This document shows, piece after piece, positions 36,813-50,240 of a DNA stretch of 64,000 nt. Position 1 is the stretch's first letter, and the number at the start of each line of letters is the position of its first letter. Origin of the DNA: Diphasiastrum complanatum (lineage: Eukaryota; Streptophyta; Lycopodiopsida; Lycopodiales; Lycopodiaceae); contig CM055105.1 of NCBI GenBank assembly GCA_029204225.1, positions 13,655,721 through 13,719,720 on the forward strand, read 5' to 3'. The notes below the pieces were generated by a model, which was not told the DNA's origin, ran no database searches, and saw nothing but the letters and a program-made list of their open reading frames with translations. Both the position numbers and the translations under genes were made by a program.

Positions 36813-36816
36813 CAGA

Positions 36817-37374
36817 TGTCATGTGCCATACCTCTTCAATTCAAGCCAAGCAAGCTAGAACAAGGAGACAACCACCACACCTATGTTGAAGAGAACCAAA
36901 GAGGAGCAATAACCACAAGCTACCACAAAGCTCATATCAAAGTGAAGCTCAAGAAGAGATGGATTCCATAATGGAGAGTGAGGAGTACATGGATTCATGT
37001 GATGGGACACATGAGACCTAGCAAGATCAAAATCCCAAGGCTCACATTCACAAAGGAGGAAGAGGAGATGGAGCTCCTAGTTCTCTCAAATGCAAATGAG
37101 CCAAAAGATCTCAAAAGTGATGTCTCTTGCCTACTTATAGACAAGTCCCCTAGATTAACTAAACATAACTATCTCGAAGGATAGTTAGCCGTTGTTAAGT
37201 ATTATTTAGTCTACATTGGGCCCTTACTGGCCTATTATCCTTATTAATTACTTTGAAAGGCCTAAAGAGGGAACCACTTTGTTCTTAAGGCTAATAGCTC
37301 CTTTTGGGCCTACAATGCTTACAATGGATATTATATTGCCTTGAAAAGCATTGATGTACTAAAAGTACATGACA
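36817..37374 (-). repeat. LTR of the degraded gypsy element
   Basis: A 558-bp segment has eight-base terminal inverted repeats (TGTCATGT / ACATGACA) and ends four bases from a primer binding site. This is the 5' LTR of a minus-strand element. No matching 3' LTR is seen in the window. Confidence 0.75.
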
Positions 37375-37879
37375 CTTTCATACTTGTGGAACGTCGATAT
37401 GATTTCTACATTCATAACATACAATACATTACAATGAACCCTAATGTTTGAATGTAAAATCTTAATCCAAAAATAGATTGAAATGAAGTATAAAAGAAAA
37501 TCAATTACAAAACTTTAATGCATATTAGAGCTAGACTTTCAAACCTGTGATAACAAAAAAAAGGATAAACGAGCGTTTATAATCTATAAAAAGATGCAAA
37601 AGAATCATATAAGAATCGTACTATCTAAAAATCAAAACATAAGTGTTTTTTCAAAATGACTAGTTTTATGTTATTTGTGTTTTGTACTTATGCATATATG
37701 TAGTTTATCACAAGGAGATGAATAACATTCAAATCAGTCTAGTGATGAAGACACTACTAAGTCAATAGGGTAAATGATAAACATGTTTCCACGTTGATAA
37801 ATAATTTGTTATTGTAAGTTAAATTATGCATACTAAAGATACATGTACTTGATTTTTATTTCTCGTTGGAAAAATATTT

Positions 37880-38470
37880 TCAAGATAAAATATGGTGCAC
37901 ATGCATCAAGTGTGATGGGCAAAAGATGCATGACGCATTGTTGAAAGTCATTTGTAGAAGTTTGGACGAAAAGATGAGTGTCAACCATCAAATTGAAAAA
38001 ACGTTGAATATTGTTAACTTTATATGATTGTTATGCATTATAAAGCTCATCAGTCTATGTATGTTACTTATTGAATTTGTTTAATATGTGTAGCCAATAA
38101 ATTGAATGCCATTCCAAAGAGCTGATCCATTTGTGTTTAGTTACAATCAATGTCAAGTTTTGCTACACATGAGAGAACAAAGAATGAAACAAATTCAAGA
38201 GGCAACTATAATTGGAGAAAAGAGTAATGCACTTGATTCTAATAATGATGATGATGAGGTACAACACAATGAAGCAATGCACAATATGTTTGAATCTTAC
38301 TTTCAAACAAAAGCGAATGATGCTACGCACACATCTGCTAATGAAGATGGAGATCACGAACATTTTTTTCTATTGCGCAAAGAGCAAACACCCCTTTGTA
38401 TCTAGGAGCATCCATTTCGGGACTAGCTATGTCAATTTTTATTCTAAACCTTTAAGCAACATAAAAATGG
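37880..38470 (+). pseudogene. CACTA (En/Spm) transposase N-terminal fragments
   Basis: Around 37890-37990 one frame reads WCTCIKCDGQKMHDAL, resembling the Cys-rich transposase-associated domain of CACTA elements (C-P-C-x-K-C). From 38106 an acidic segment runs to FFLLRKEQTPL and, after a frame change, to PLYLGASISGLAMSIFIL, like the start of the Tnp2 domain. Catalytic parts are absent. The match rests on short motifs. Confidence 0.5.
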
Positions 38471-38833
38471 AGTGACGGTAGTGTCGCATCATTATTCGGG
38501 TACTCAATGCTATTCTGTGACTGACCACGCTTTAAATAGCTCATTCTTGATCAATAAAGAATTAACTTGACATTATAGACTTGAGCATTTGAATCATGTA
38601 TTGATTAATAATATGTCTAAACATTCTTTAGTTTTTTATCTTGATTTATCGAAATATCGACCCTCCAGTCTGTCAAAGCTATATCAGAGGAAAATAGACT
38701 AGGAGACCTTTCTACAGTCTTATAAACAAAAAATTTGAAGTACTGCTAAAATTGGAATTAGTGGCATAGAACTACAAAAGAAACTCGGGTACTTTTCTTA
38801 CAAAGATTTTTTTTTTCTCAAAATATAGGTATC

Positions 38834-39430
38834 CTAGGGTGCATCCTTTTCCTTTTTGTTGTCACCTACAACCTCAGTCTTTTCTGATCCAGCGGGTTTG
38901 TTTCTCACTCTCTGTCTTGTCTCCACAAAGGGAGGAATACCACGTCCTTCATCATCTTCTTGATGAACTTCATGTGGTGGTGGAATTGCTTCATCCTCAC
39001 TGAGAAGCTTGGATAGTTTATCACTATCCTTAAGGTTTTCTACATCTCCAAACCTATGGATCTCATCAAACAATATGTCATGAGTTATGTGCATGTGTTG
39101 TCCAAGTGGATCATAACATCTATACCCCCTGGTTTGCTCATTCTTTATCTCAGCCACTCCATTTTGTTGAGGTATATTAACCTATGCAGAATGCTGCTTA
39201 ATGCCATGCTCCTTGCAAAAATCAATAAAAGCTACAGATTGATACTCACCACCACGATCAGATTTGAGTACCTTGACCTTGGCACCCAATTGGTTCTCCA
39301 TCAATGCTTTGAAGTTTTTGAAACATCAAAATGTGTCAGACTTTTCTCTAATTGTGTAGATCCAAGTCTTCCATGAGTAAACATCAATGAAGGTCAAGAA
39401 ATAAAAAGCTCCACCAATGGACATTACCTT
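38834..39430 (-). pseudogene. Copia integrase fragment with internal deletion
   Basis: In minus order: a GGAFYFLTFID-like core start near 39410, then VLKSDRGGEYQS and CKEHGIKQ near 39250. An IPQQNGVAE motif near 39160 joins directly to GYRCYDPLGQHMHITHDILF, which is the C-terminal end of integrase. About 100 residues expected between QQNG and GYRCYDP are missing, so the fragment carries a clean internal deletion. The acidic tail after ILFDE (38834-39050) is the linker to reverse transcriptase. Confidence 0.85.
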
Positions 39431-39616
39431 CATTGGATATTGGTATCCAAGGTAGAGTCAACCTTGTATTCTTGGATTTTAGCCTAAAGTCAAGACAATG
39501 TTCTATCGTATTAATATTAGGGCAATGTAATTGAAATCTTGGGCTACCTCCTGTGTAAATATGCATTCATGTACTATTTATTTCAATTGAATCAATACTC
39601 GAATTCAAGTTTTTGG

Positions 39617-39718
<102 letters not shown>

Positions 39719-39719
39719 G

Positions 39720-41870
39720 TGATCTTGATTGCTGAGAAGGTGTTTCTTTGTGATTTGAGTGATCAATTAAGGATCTAAGATTTGTTTGTGTGGTGTTAGT
39801 TCTACTTTGAGTTCATGCGGAGAGTGGTCGAGTTTTATCGAAGATCCAAGTGGTGTTCTTAATTAAGAGCTACTAATTTTGTGATTTCTACTTTGGAAAT
39901 TTGTAGTAAATCTTGGATATGAATATGAGCAAGTGCAAACTCTATTGCATTTTTCTTGTTTGGGCATTGAAAGAGTTTCCATTTCTCTAATTTCTTCACA
40001 TGCAATCCTATATATGATTTTTCATAAATGCATCATACTCAACATTTGCTACCTTACAGCACATATCACTTTTTCTTGCATCTTCATATAAGATAGTGTC
40101 CTCTATTTGCCAAGTTGAAGTCATAAAAGAAAACTTGTTATTCTCTACTTGCTTACATTTTTAGTGTAAGTAAGCCTACCAGGTGTTATGTTATTCCTAG
40201 ATTACCTTTGAATAGCGAGTGTAGGTGATGGTATTGATTTGCTGTCAAAAAAGTTTTGAATTTTCTACTTTGGACTATTTTGAAGCTCCATCATCTTCAA
40301 ACTTGAGAAATTTATTCTCACAAAAATAATTTTTATTTATTTTTGTCTATTGCAATCTCTTAAGAATTGCAATTCTTGTGCATAAATCTTCATTTTGCCT
40401 ATTGCTCTAATTGAATTCTCAGCATTGTGCACACTCAAGCAAAATTATAAGATACCAAAACTAACAAAATTCTTAAGTTTGAAAGAGACACAAAATTGAT
40501 GGGTTGAGACTTGGTGGTGGAGCCATGAAACGTCACATAATTGATACAAAAACATTTTTGCAAGATATCATTGGCCAAGATGCTGATAATTTGAAATATA
40601 TTAAGTGTTTCATCAGGGAAAAACGTGTTGTGAATATAATAACAAAGGAAACCAAAGAGTTCACTATTTAAAAATTGCAGGAAAAATTAGTTCAGGCCAT
40701 CATAGAGCCATTAGAGAAGAGCCACCATGTAATCATGATCAGCAATTAAGAGTATCAAGAAAGAGCCATCACGAAATAGTGATCAGAGAAGCGTATTAGG
40801 GAAGACTGATAAGAGAATAGTGATCATGGAAGAGCAATTACGAAATAACAATATGGTAACTCCATCATAATAAAAACAAGTTCTGAAAACCAATATTCGC
40901 AACCCATTATTCCTTTCTTAAGTGGCATAGTTATTTGAGTAACACATTTATTTTATCATCAAAGGCTCCACAAAAAAGCTCAATTATTCTTACAAAGCTT
41001 GGACCAGAGGTTTTGCTATGGTGACAATCATGGAAGAGCCATCATAAAATGTTTTCAAAAAAGTCTCATGCCACGCCGATGTAAGATAGCAACAAACTCA
41101 TGATTTTTTTTTTACCACCCCAAAACCTTGGTTAGAACAAGTTTCACAAATATTTACACATTTATTAGTTATTATAAATCACCTAAAAAACAAATCAATG
41201 TGAAAAGACCCTTATACAGACCTTTTTCTAATTAGCACAAAATTTATGCACCTTGATCATAAAATAAGTCACATCAAATAATTATGAATCGTAATTCAAT
41301 CACATTTTTAATGACCAAAATTTTGATAATTCAGAAAATTTGTCAAAATATTTCTAGATACATCATCTAATTTTGTTATCACTTACATAGTTGTCCTTAA
41401 AGATAACTCACCTCCATGTCTTATCACTTATATGTTTGTCCTTGAAAACAAATCAGCCAAATATTTCTTAAAAAAAAAATTGGAGACAAAATCAATCTTT
41501 TTCAGTACCTTTTACTTAGAATCACAAGGATCTCATTTGCCTAAGAAAAGAAAATTGTAGAACAATATACCATCTGAAATGGATTACTATTTTGGATGGA
41601 AACATTTGTATACCAAATGATGGTGCGTTGAAAAAAACATTTTTTTTTTAATGTCATGAAAATCCATGCCCAAGTTATTCAGTTATACACACATGAGTCT
41701 TGATTTGGTCAGGAGAGTTTTATTGGCCAAAACTTGAGCCTTGTATTGAGACTTATTTGATTAAATGTAAACCCTAACTAGTGTTTCCGGGCAATTCGAA
41801 TCGGCTAGTTTGAATCAATGAATTTGTCCAATTTGGACTGGTCTTGGCCAATTTAAATCTAAAAATGGTT
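39720..41870. other. No gene seen
   Basis: AT-rich sequence without a convincing frame. Between 40700 and 41045 the word GAAGAGCCA(C/T)CA with AAATAGTGATCA-like neighbours recurs about five times, a faint minisatellite. Confidence 0.5.
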
Positions 41871-42047
41871 CGTATTGTTAGTAATTTTTTACCTTTTTTT
41901 TTGGATTTTCTTTAAGAGTGTTAGCACCGGTGTTTTGGTTACCTTTGGTAACATTGAGCAATTTGAGCAGCAAGCAAAAACTTATGCAATTGAACAAAAC
42001 ATGAATGATGATAATAGACACATCATACTAGTAACTAGTGACAACAT

Positions 42048-42246
<199 letters not shown>

Positions 42247-42249
42247 TGC

Positions 42250-43720
42250 CAAAGTTCAACTTCATGAATCAATAGCAAACGAAAAGTGATAAAACTTCAA
42301 ACACAAATTAAAATATTTAAATTACAAATTATGATAAAATATTAAAACTAGTAAACAATGGAGTGAACTATTTTTTGGGGTTCAGGTTCAAATCGGAATC
42401 TGGTTCAAATTGGCTTCAAATGATCGTTCATTACGAATAGCAATTGAATGCTTCAAAGCTAGTGGGTAATTACATCCATTAGATATGACTGATAAGTAAT
42501 GAAAAAGTATACCTATGGATTTTGTAGTTGGACTTTCTAGGACCCAATGGCAGAATGAATTTATTTGAGTACTAGTGGATAGGTTAACTAAGTTAGCTAC
42601 GTTCATACATGTAAAGTCAACTGCAAAGACTTTTGACTTAGCCTAGATCTTTGTAGAAAGATTATTTCAGTTGTATAATATTACATATACTTTGTAATAA
42701 GTATCAAGCTAAGTTGGAGAATCTGTTTGTAGAGCTAGCATATGCCAACAATTGTGCTGCGTGCAAAAAGTTTAAAGAACTCGAAATAGAAAAGTGAATC
42801 ATGATTGAAATTTGAGGAATTCTTCCATGAAACTTCAGTTTGTGATGCTAATAGTTATCTCCTACAAAGCTCAAATGACAAATAATCCTCCAAAAGAGCA
42901 ATAACAGTCTACTTGTAGATTCACTGGTGGCCCTTTTCATCACAAGCATACACTTTTTAAAGGAGAACTTTACTTGTTGGCAGCAACTGAACTTTCAAGT
43001 ATGGCTTTGGCATTTGCCAAAGTTGAATTGAAAAAGACTTGCTTTACTATTGAGCTTTATCTGACGAAGTTCCAACTTTACTATTGATAATTGAAGGTTA
43101 TGTTATATTTAGTATGTGGTATGCTCTTCTTGCCAACAATGACATCAATATCAATTATCATTATTCATAGAGTAAGTGTTTAAACTCTAGAGAATCTAGA
43201 TTCCAGATGCCTTATGCAACATGCTCAGTACAATTTACAACTTATATTTAACAATTTAGTAGTTCGTATGAAAGCAATAAATAGAATTCAAATTATTCAT
43301 GAATGATGAAGTCACAAGGGACTTTTGAGTTGTCAGGCTCATGACATGATTCATTAGGTTTGAAGTTTGAACATTCAAGAATCAACAGTAAATCAAAGTC
43401 TAATTTTTTAAAGATTCAAGAATCAGAACAACAAATATAAGCAATATAATTCAAATGCTTAAATATAGACAATAATCATGATTCAAATTTCATAATGTCA
43501 TAAAATGAAGTCAGTGAAATGTAATCACAAGGCACAACTAAGTTTTGATAAGTGACAATCATAGTACATACATACTACATACAATCATCAATATTTGGAC
43601 TTTGGATACCAAATAGTGACTAAGTAGTGACTCATGAGTAGTGAGCACTCTTGCATCTAGTCTATTGTCTACCACTCCTAGAGGCTAGTAAACTACATAG
43701 TCCAAAGTCTAAGATGACAT
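42250..43720. other. No gene seen
   Basis: AT-rich sequence. I recognise neither coding sequence nor a transposon domain. Confidence 0.5.
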
Positions 43721-43728
43721 ATCTATGC

Positions 43729-45400
43729 TCATCTCCTAGTCCTCCTCGGAAGCTGCCTTATAGCACCACTAGGCTCCTCTACATCATCGCCAGAATCCTC
43801 ATCATCATCATCACTTGCAGAACCATCATCCTTGGACTCTTTCTCAATTAGCTCCTCCTCATATGTCTCTTCATCAGAGGACCTGATAAGCTCTTCTTTC
43901 TCAATAGGAGCTGTTCTAGAAGCATGTCTTTCACCCCTCTGGCGCGTGATGTTGTAGCCCATGTGGTAGGTCTTGCAAAAAAGAATTGGCTAATGGCAAT
44001 GATTACAATCTAAAAAAAGTCATAGCTTCGAAATTCAAACTTCCAACTTGCTACTTGCCACTTTCAAGTCATTACATTGTAGTATGTACAATACTTACAG
44101 GCTATAGTGGCTAGCCTAAAAGCAGCAAACTACAATATATTGCTTGCAAGTTCAACTTAGACGTTAGGAATTTGATTGGATCTTCGAAATTTCAAGTTGA
44201 CACTTGTGGGGCCATAAGCAATGGAGATAAATCTGCAGTAAGGCTTCTTGGTGTAGGAAGGCATAAATATCCGCCTCCTCCTATGATCTCGGTGGCAAGA
44301 CTAGAACACATGGCACGTCAATCTCATCAAGAGCAAAATATAATGAAAATTTTGAGCATCAAGAATTGCGACCAATCATTTCAACTTCCCACTTTCAAGA
44401 GCCACCTTCCAAGAGCTTGGAGCTTGTCAAAATCTAAAAATTACAATCCATTATCTTGTAGTATATGTACAAAATTTAATTGAGCAATTTGCAATTCAAA
44501 CTTTACTTGTATTGGCTCTCTCGTTTCCTTGAACTTCTTGTAGTCGTAGGTTGGTGTGCACAAATACCAATCTATCGACTTGTTTAGTGGACAACTTGTT
44601 CCTCCGCTTTGTTTATGAATAAAAGAGAATGCATTCAAGTTCCTCTCACATGCAACAATTGTGCAGTCCTACGAGAAAAAACTAATTGCAAGGTCCTAAA
44701 GTATAGGGACATCAATCCCATACTTCCCTTTCACTATGATATACGATACAACTAACCTGTGCAATGATTGAAAGAACTAATAATCGACATTCATCATTCA
44801 AGGATCGACTTTCAAGACTCAATAAATTATAGTGGAGTATAACTTGTAAAATTTAAGAGAGCCATGTACTACTTAGTACTCACTAGTAACTAGTGAAGGA
44901 GGTGCTCTAGAACAAAGAACATGGATTCAAACCTGGACAATTTGATAATGATTTCAAGCTAGTAGTTACCAAGTGATAACTTCTAACTAATCACTCATTA
45001 GTCAAAAAAGAGCATTGAGTAGATTACTACATTGTAAGTTGTAAGTTGTAACTAAATCTAAAAATCGAGATTCGAATGTCAAGACTCAATCCAATTGTCA
45101 ACATCAAGATTCAAAACAAACTTCAAACTTCAAACAAATTGCAAAGTTCAAACCTGGTGGGGGCTGGACGTCAAGTGTAGAAGGGGCCTTGAACATACTG
45201 AGGACCCTCGGCCTCTCGGTGACCAATCTCACCAAGAATGGTGCTATGTCAATGACCTCTTTGACCCATGGTATACATGCTATGTCCTCAAACATGAGGT
45301 CGAGACAATGTGCAGGGCAAGTGGTCCAAAAAATGTGGGGATAGGCCTCATTAACAAGCCTCACCATCACATGGCAATTTGCAGCATTGTCCATCACAAC
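43729..45400 (-). pseudogene. hAT-type transposase (DUF659 class), degraded
   Basis: In minus order: an exon at 45400-45154, bounded by good splice sites, reads VVMDNAANCHVMVRLV, then FWTTCPAHCLDLMFEDI, the DUF659 catalytic-core signature of hAT-like transposases. An exon at 44668-44507 reads IVACERNLNAFSFIHKQ and, after a frameshift, RNKLSTKQVDRLVFVHTNL, the hAT dimerisation-region motif. The C-terminus at 43962-43729 is acidic (DDDDEDSGDDVEE) and ends in PRRTRR before a stop. The BED zinc finger and terminal inverted repeats were not found. The frameshift makes it a pseudogene. Confidence 0.85.
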
Positions 45401-45659
45401 CTGCAGAATTTACGAATTATAGTGGACATACATCATAATACGTATAATGCGTGATTGATCGAAGATCATTGCACAATATATCGCTAGACATCAAGTGCAT
45501 CCAATGTCCATTGTCCATGATCAAACAAGGAAGTTGTAACTTGTAACTACTAACTTAAAAAAATCTGTATCAAGCAACAATATCGAACAAATTACTACTT
45601 TGTAAGTTGCACTAGATAGTTCTGATAATACGTAGGAACTATACAAAATATTTATGATG

Positions 45660-46119
45660 TGTCATTTGGTGAAAGTGGACACTATTTTTTAGTTGATGTG
45701 AAATGGTTCAAGGTAGTTTGTAGAGGGCCAAATGCAACCGTAAAATCGGATCCAAGTGGATTTTTTGCGATTGATTTATCAAAAACATTGAGCATGGAGT
45801 CCTTTGACACATTGGTGTTGCCTCGCCACTGTGAGCAGGTGCACATGCTATGCTATAATGTTTTTCATTTTATTGCAAGTGACTTCAGTATTTGAGTTTT
45901 CGATATGTTCTAAAATAGTGATTTTTGCAGGTGTTTTTTCAACCAGATCGACTAAAGAAGATATGGTGGTTTGTAGCTCAAGTTGAACCACGTTCACGAC
46001 GAGTATGTGAGGGTGCAAATGTTGAGAATGAAATGGACAACCTTCATTTTAATTATGAGATTGAGCTACTTAGAGATGTAGTAAATCGTCAAACCATACT
46101 TGAAGCACCACTTCCATAG
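45660..46119 (+). pseudogene. CACTA transposase C-terminal region (DUF4216)
   Basis: Two exons, to 45838 and from 45931, join at a GT-AG intron to read LVDVKWFKVVCRGPNATVKSD-type sequence, then LVLPRHCEQVFFQPDR and WWFVAQVEPRSRRV. This is the DUF4216 pattern found after the Tnp2 domain in CACTA elements (S-Q-x-x-Q-V-F-Y...W-x-V-V). It ends at a stop at 46119. It could be the distal end of the same plus-strand element as 37.9-38.5 kb. Confidence 0.7.
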
Positions 46120-46389
46120 ATGTTGAGAATAGAAATTCTAATATTCAGAATGATGAAATAATTTTTTAGAGTGAGAGTGATGATGAAAATCATCTAAGAG
46201 GAGATGAATTGCAAGATGTTGTCGCTGATGAAATTGATTCTTGTAATTCTGAATAAAAATTGATTATTGCAATTTTGAATGAAATTGATTCTTGCAATGC
46301 TTTCAAATGATTGTTATTTAGCCAAAATAGAATCTCATTTATGGTCAAGTAAGTGAAAAGAATAGACATAGTTTGACTTCAATCCCATT

Positions 46390-46860
46390 TTTTTGGAGAT
46401 AATGTCGGTGAAGATAGATGTACGGCTTCATTCTCATTTTTTAACAAATTGCAAAGGCGGTAAATCACTAAAAGCATGTGAGTTAATGAAATTACCACCA
46501 CAAACTATGACAAAATCAAGTGTTTCATCATAGTCAATCCCCTTGAATTGAGCATATCCCTTGGCAACTAGTCTTGTTTTATACTTGTTCACACTACCAT
46601 CTTGATTAAGCTTGATCTTAAAGACCCATTTGCAAATAGTAACATTTTGTATCTTTGATGGAGGATCAATAATTTTACAAGTATCTCAAACAATGCATCA
46701 TATACTCACTTTTCATTACATCAAATCATTCTTTTGTTGCTATAGTTTCATTCACACTTGAAGGAATATCATCAAACTTAAGGCAGTAATAAGGGCAATA
46801 AAAATTAAATAATCATCAACTTGTAATTGCTTCTCTCTTCCTTGTATTTGAGCCTTGATG
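46390..46860 (-). pseudogene. Copia reverse transcriptase N-terminal part
   Basis: The minus strand reads, with stops, a FDVMKSEYDAL-like start, then [20 protein letters not shown] and [17 protein letters not shown], the first motif of Copia RT. It lies directly next to a primer binding site, so gag, protease and integrase have been deleted. Confidence 0.75.
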
Positions 46861-46871
46861 GTTGCATTTGG

Positions 46872-46883
46872 GCTCTGATACCA
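46872..46883 (-). other. Primer binding site (initiator Met tRNA), Copia
   Basis: Minus strand TGGTATCAGAGC, immediately after an LTR end (…TTTAACA). Confidence 0.85.
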
Positions 46884-47320
46884 TGTTAAAATCAAAGGTT
46901 ATGAATCTCATTTGGATACTAAAACCTTGAAAAAGCATCAAAGGTTTCACTTATATCTAATAGATAGAAAGCTAGCACATAATTCAACCTATTTTGCATC
47001 TAATTGGCAAGAGCTTTTGAACACCACAATAAGATTAGAAATAATTGATCTTCACATCCTGTCACACACGTGGAAAGTATAATACTTTGTTCAGATTTAG
47101 ATATATTCATTAGACACAAAAAAATATCACATTCATCATTCATCAATCCCTCATTAAAGAGCAAACTCGCCAAAATCACCATCTCTTGATAATCTCTCAA
47201 AGTATGTACAAAATGAGCTCTCAATCCATATCAAATGATCTCGGATATGAGATTAGGTAGAGTGCCATTAGGGTAGACCCTAAACTCCTGGCTATCAAAG
47301 CCTTAGATCATGCATAATTA
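46884..47320 (-). repeat. Copia 5' LTR, outer end uncertain
   Basis: Begins TGTTAAAATC on the plus strand next to the primer site. The far boundary could not be fixed. Confidence 0.45.
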
Positions 47321-47809
47321 CCCTCTTGGTAGCTCGAGTCAACTGTCTTATAAAAGTAGGTGGCCGACCTCATAAAAAATCCCAATCATCTATGAACATC
47401 ATGATATAATTCACTTTAGGAAAATATTTATGTAACTAATTCCATATCATTATGAACATGCAAAAAAAAAAAAACCTCATAATAATATAATTCACTTTAG
47501 AAATATATTTATTTAACTAATTTCAGGACAAGTCGTAAGCTTCATAACAAGTGGAAACAGTAACTGTCCGACTTTGACTTCTTCGACTTCTCTGAGTCAG
47601 ATACATTGGTGACATCGAAGTCGCTTTGATACGTCGGAGCCACATGTTGAGGAATTCTTGAGTATTTCTGCAGACTGTGTAGAAACACATATAAAACTGC
47701 ATAACTAAAAAAATAAAATGGATGTAGATTAAAGATCGATTATTCGGATGAATCACCCCAGTTAGTGGAATAATCCAACGTTTTTTACAAAGGATTATGA
47801 TAAACATGT

Positions 47810-48440
47810 GCTCACTTTTAAGGAGGGTGATAAAGTGGTTACATATTTTGAAAGTAATTTTGTTCGTCCATCAAAGAAGATTTCCACAATTAAAATAATA
47901 GAAGCATTTGATGATTCGCAATATGAATTTTTTTCTATATTTGCATTACTTATTTTGGATTTTTGAGAAATATATCTAATCAGGTATGAATTCTCTGCAA
48001 TTCTAAACTCAATAAATTTAGTTCATGAACAGACAATGAAAAATCAAATCATAAGTGAATTTCAAGATGTCTTTCCAACTGAATCACCTCATGATTTACC
48101 GCCATCTAGGTTAGTAGACCACATAATAGAGTTAATTTTCAAATAATTAACCTATCTCTAGACAACCTTATAGGTTTTTTTAGAAGGAAGATATAGAAAT
48201 TACAAAGCAAATGTAAAATTATCTGATTATGGAACATATCCAACCAAGTAAGTCACCATGTGGCACTCCATTTCTTCTAAAAGCGAAGAAGGATGGAGGT
48301 TTCTGGATGTGTGTGAATTACAAGGGGTTAAATAAAGTTTTAAGTGGGTGGAGAAACTGTCAAGAGCTTATTTCTTTGCAAAAATCAAACTTCGCAATTT
48401 TCAGACTCATATTCTCTCTTGATTTGTCAAAAAGATTGAA
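47810..48440 (+). pseudogene. Ty3/gypsy protease-RT junction and RT start
   Basis: Plus strand, several frames: a FQDVFPTESPHDLPPSR segment at 48059-48110 (the usual lead-in to gypsy RT) and, from 48229, HIQPSKSPCGTPFLLKAKKDGG and MCVNYKGLNKV, RT motif 1. The similarity breaks down near 48340. Frame changes and stops are present. Confidence 0.8.
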
Positions 48441-48444
48441 TTAG

Positions 48445-49010
48445 CTTTGTAAAGCACGCGGTTTCGTCCGCTATTGTCTTGTGCTCTACCGCATTATTGA
48501 GATGTATATATTACTTAATCTGATAACAGCTCTTTTGTTCTGCGTTCAGATTTGTGTCAATATTGCTATGCTTATTTTTCATTCTGTATGACTTTCTTGT
48601 TGCTCAATCTGATAATCTGTTTTTAGCGAGTTATAGACTAGCGGTTGACGACTAATATTTAGTCTTGCCTTTCGCGACTGATTATCAGTCGAGCTCAGTC
48701 TAGCTCTTCGCGAATCATTTACGACAAATAATTTGTCTAGTTGTTCACGACAAATTATTCTTCTGGTGTTTTATTAATGTTTGGCTACGTAATCAGGACG
48801 ACCATGATTTTTATCACTAACATTTTGTTCGTTTCTGATAGGCGTAGTCATGCTTAGGGAAAGAGTAATATAGCTCATTTCGCTGCGCACGAACACTTTC
48901 TGTTCGAGTTCGTTTCTCGTTCGAGTTTCGAGTTCGCTTTTTTTTCATGTTTTTTTTTCTTTTCAAGTTATTTTCGTTTCTCACACACAACACACCCTCT
49001 TTCTCCAACA
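48445..49010 (+). other. Possible LTR with a palindrome array
   Basis: TG...CA ends (TGTAAAGCACG…CTCCAACA), pyrimidine-rich, followed by leader-like sequence. No clear primer site follows, so the LTR reading is tentative. Contains the 15-bp palindromes at 48651-48764. Confidence 0.3.
48651..48764. repeat. Four 15-bp palindromic units in two pairs
   Basis: Units at 48651, 48677, 48724 and 48750. The first three are perfect 6-bp stems with 3-base loops (GACTAA/TTAGTC, GACTGA/TCAGTC, GACAAA/TTTGTC). The fourth keeps the left arm only. Spacing is 26, 47 and 26 bp, so it is a 73-bp duplication of a pair. Confidence 0.75.
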
Positions 49011-50240
49011 GGAGTGTCTTTTCTCAGCTTTTTGGTTAGGGAATTATTGTTTTTTTTTCTTGGCATTGGAATTTAACTCCAAATAAATGATTTCTTTGAT
49101 TTTTCATTCATTTTCTGGCCATAAATCAATGATATTAAATTGTTCCATTTCCATAGCCGTTGCTTACTCAAATTCTAACAATTTGCTCTTGATTTTTCTT
49201 GTAGTGTTTGATTCATCTCATTTCATACCATATATGGATGATTTTGATGAGTGTATGTTGATGTGAATCCACTAGGTAATGTTTTAATAATTGCAAGCCA
49301 ATTATGTCGTAAGTAGGGGCTATGTTATCTTCATGACTAAAATTGGTCAAAATTTGACATTTTTGGTTATGAATCAATGGTAGGAACTAGTAATTGGCAA
49401 AATCTTAAAGAGGACCATTTTGAGTGTCGAAAGATCTATATGTCATGGGACTAAAAACCATCAAAACATGCAAAATGATATAATTTTTTTTTAGCAAAAA
49501 ACATGGGTTTTTTTGCTGGAAATCACATTTATGATAGGTAGAATAAATTTGTGCTTATGCACATATCCCTGATGAAAAAACTAAAAAACTTGATACAAAG
49601 GCTGTTAAGTGTATTATTTTGAAGATATTTTGTAGACTCTAGATAGAGATATCATACTTTGGAGCTCAAACCATGATGGAAAAAAGACAAAAGTTTGTCA
49701 TTTTCATGCTTTTATCATATAGTTTTCATGGTCTCATGCATCAATCTTTGAATTAAATCATTGGTAGACTTTTAGCATGGTGTTTGAAGAGCCTTTTTGC
49801 CTCTAGATTGAGCTACTAGACCTTGCTTTTGGTTGCTTCAGACTCATGCAACAAATCTTTCTAAAAAGCTTGCTACTGCACCCTCCAAATTTTGATTTTT
49901 GCTTGTTTCTATTCTATACTGCTCATATGGACCTAGAAGGCTTCAATCATGTCTAAAACATGAAATTTTGTTGATGTCTCTCTAAGGCCATGCAAGCTCT
50001 CACATCCTTTTCTATGATATGACCTCATGTAAAATGCATCTTCAACTATTTTTCTGCACATTTCTAGCTTGCACATGTGGATCGTGCAATTATGTGGCTG
50101 ACATTTTGCTGACCTCATCTCCCTATCTATTGCAACTTTTGTAGCCGAAGATATCAATGTTAAAAGTTTTGGTGATATTAGGATACAAATGAAATTTCGT
50201 AATTTTTGTAAAAGTACAAATACATGCCAAAAAAAACACA
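49011..50240 (+). repeat. Leader-like LTR-element sequence, family copy 3
   Basis: AT-rich, non-coding. It shares style and several words with the minus strand of 31.1-31.6 kb (CTTGCACATGTGGA versus CTCGCACGTGTGAA, GCAACTTTTGTAGCCGAAG versus comparable sequence). Similarity is diffuse, so the relationship is probable rather than proven. Confidence 0.35.

Noticed and set aside
47340-47360. TATA-like TATAAAAG as promoter of the Copia LTR
   Set aside because: It points in the plus direction while the element reads on the minus strand.
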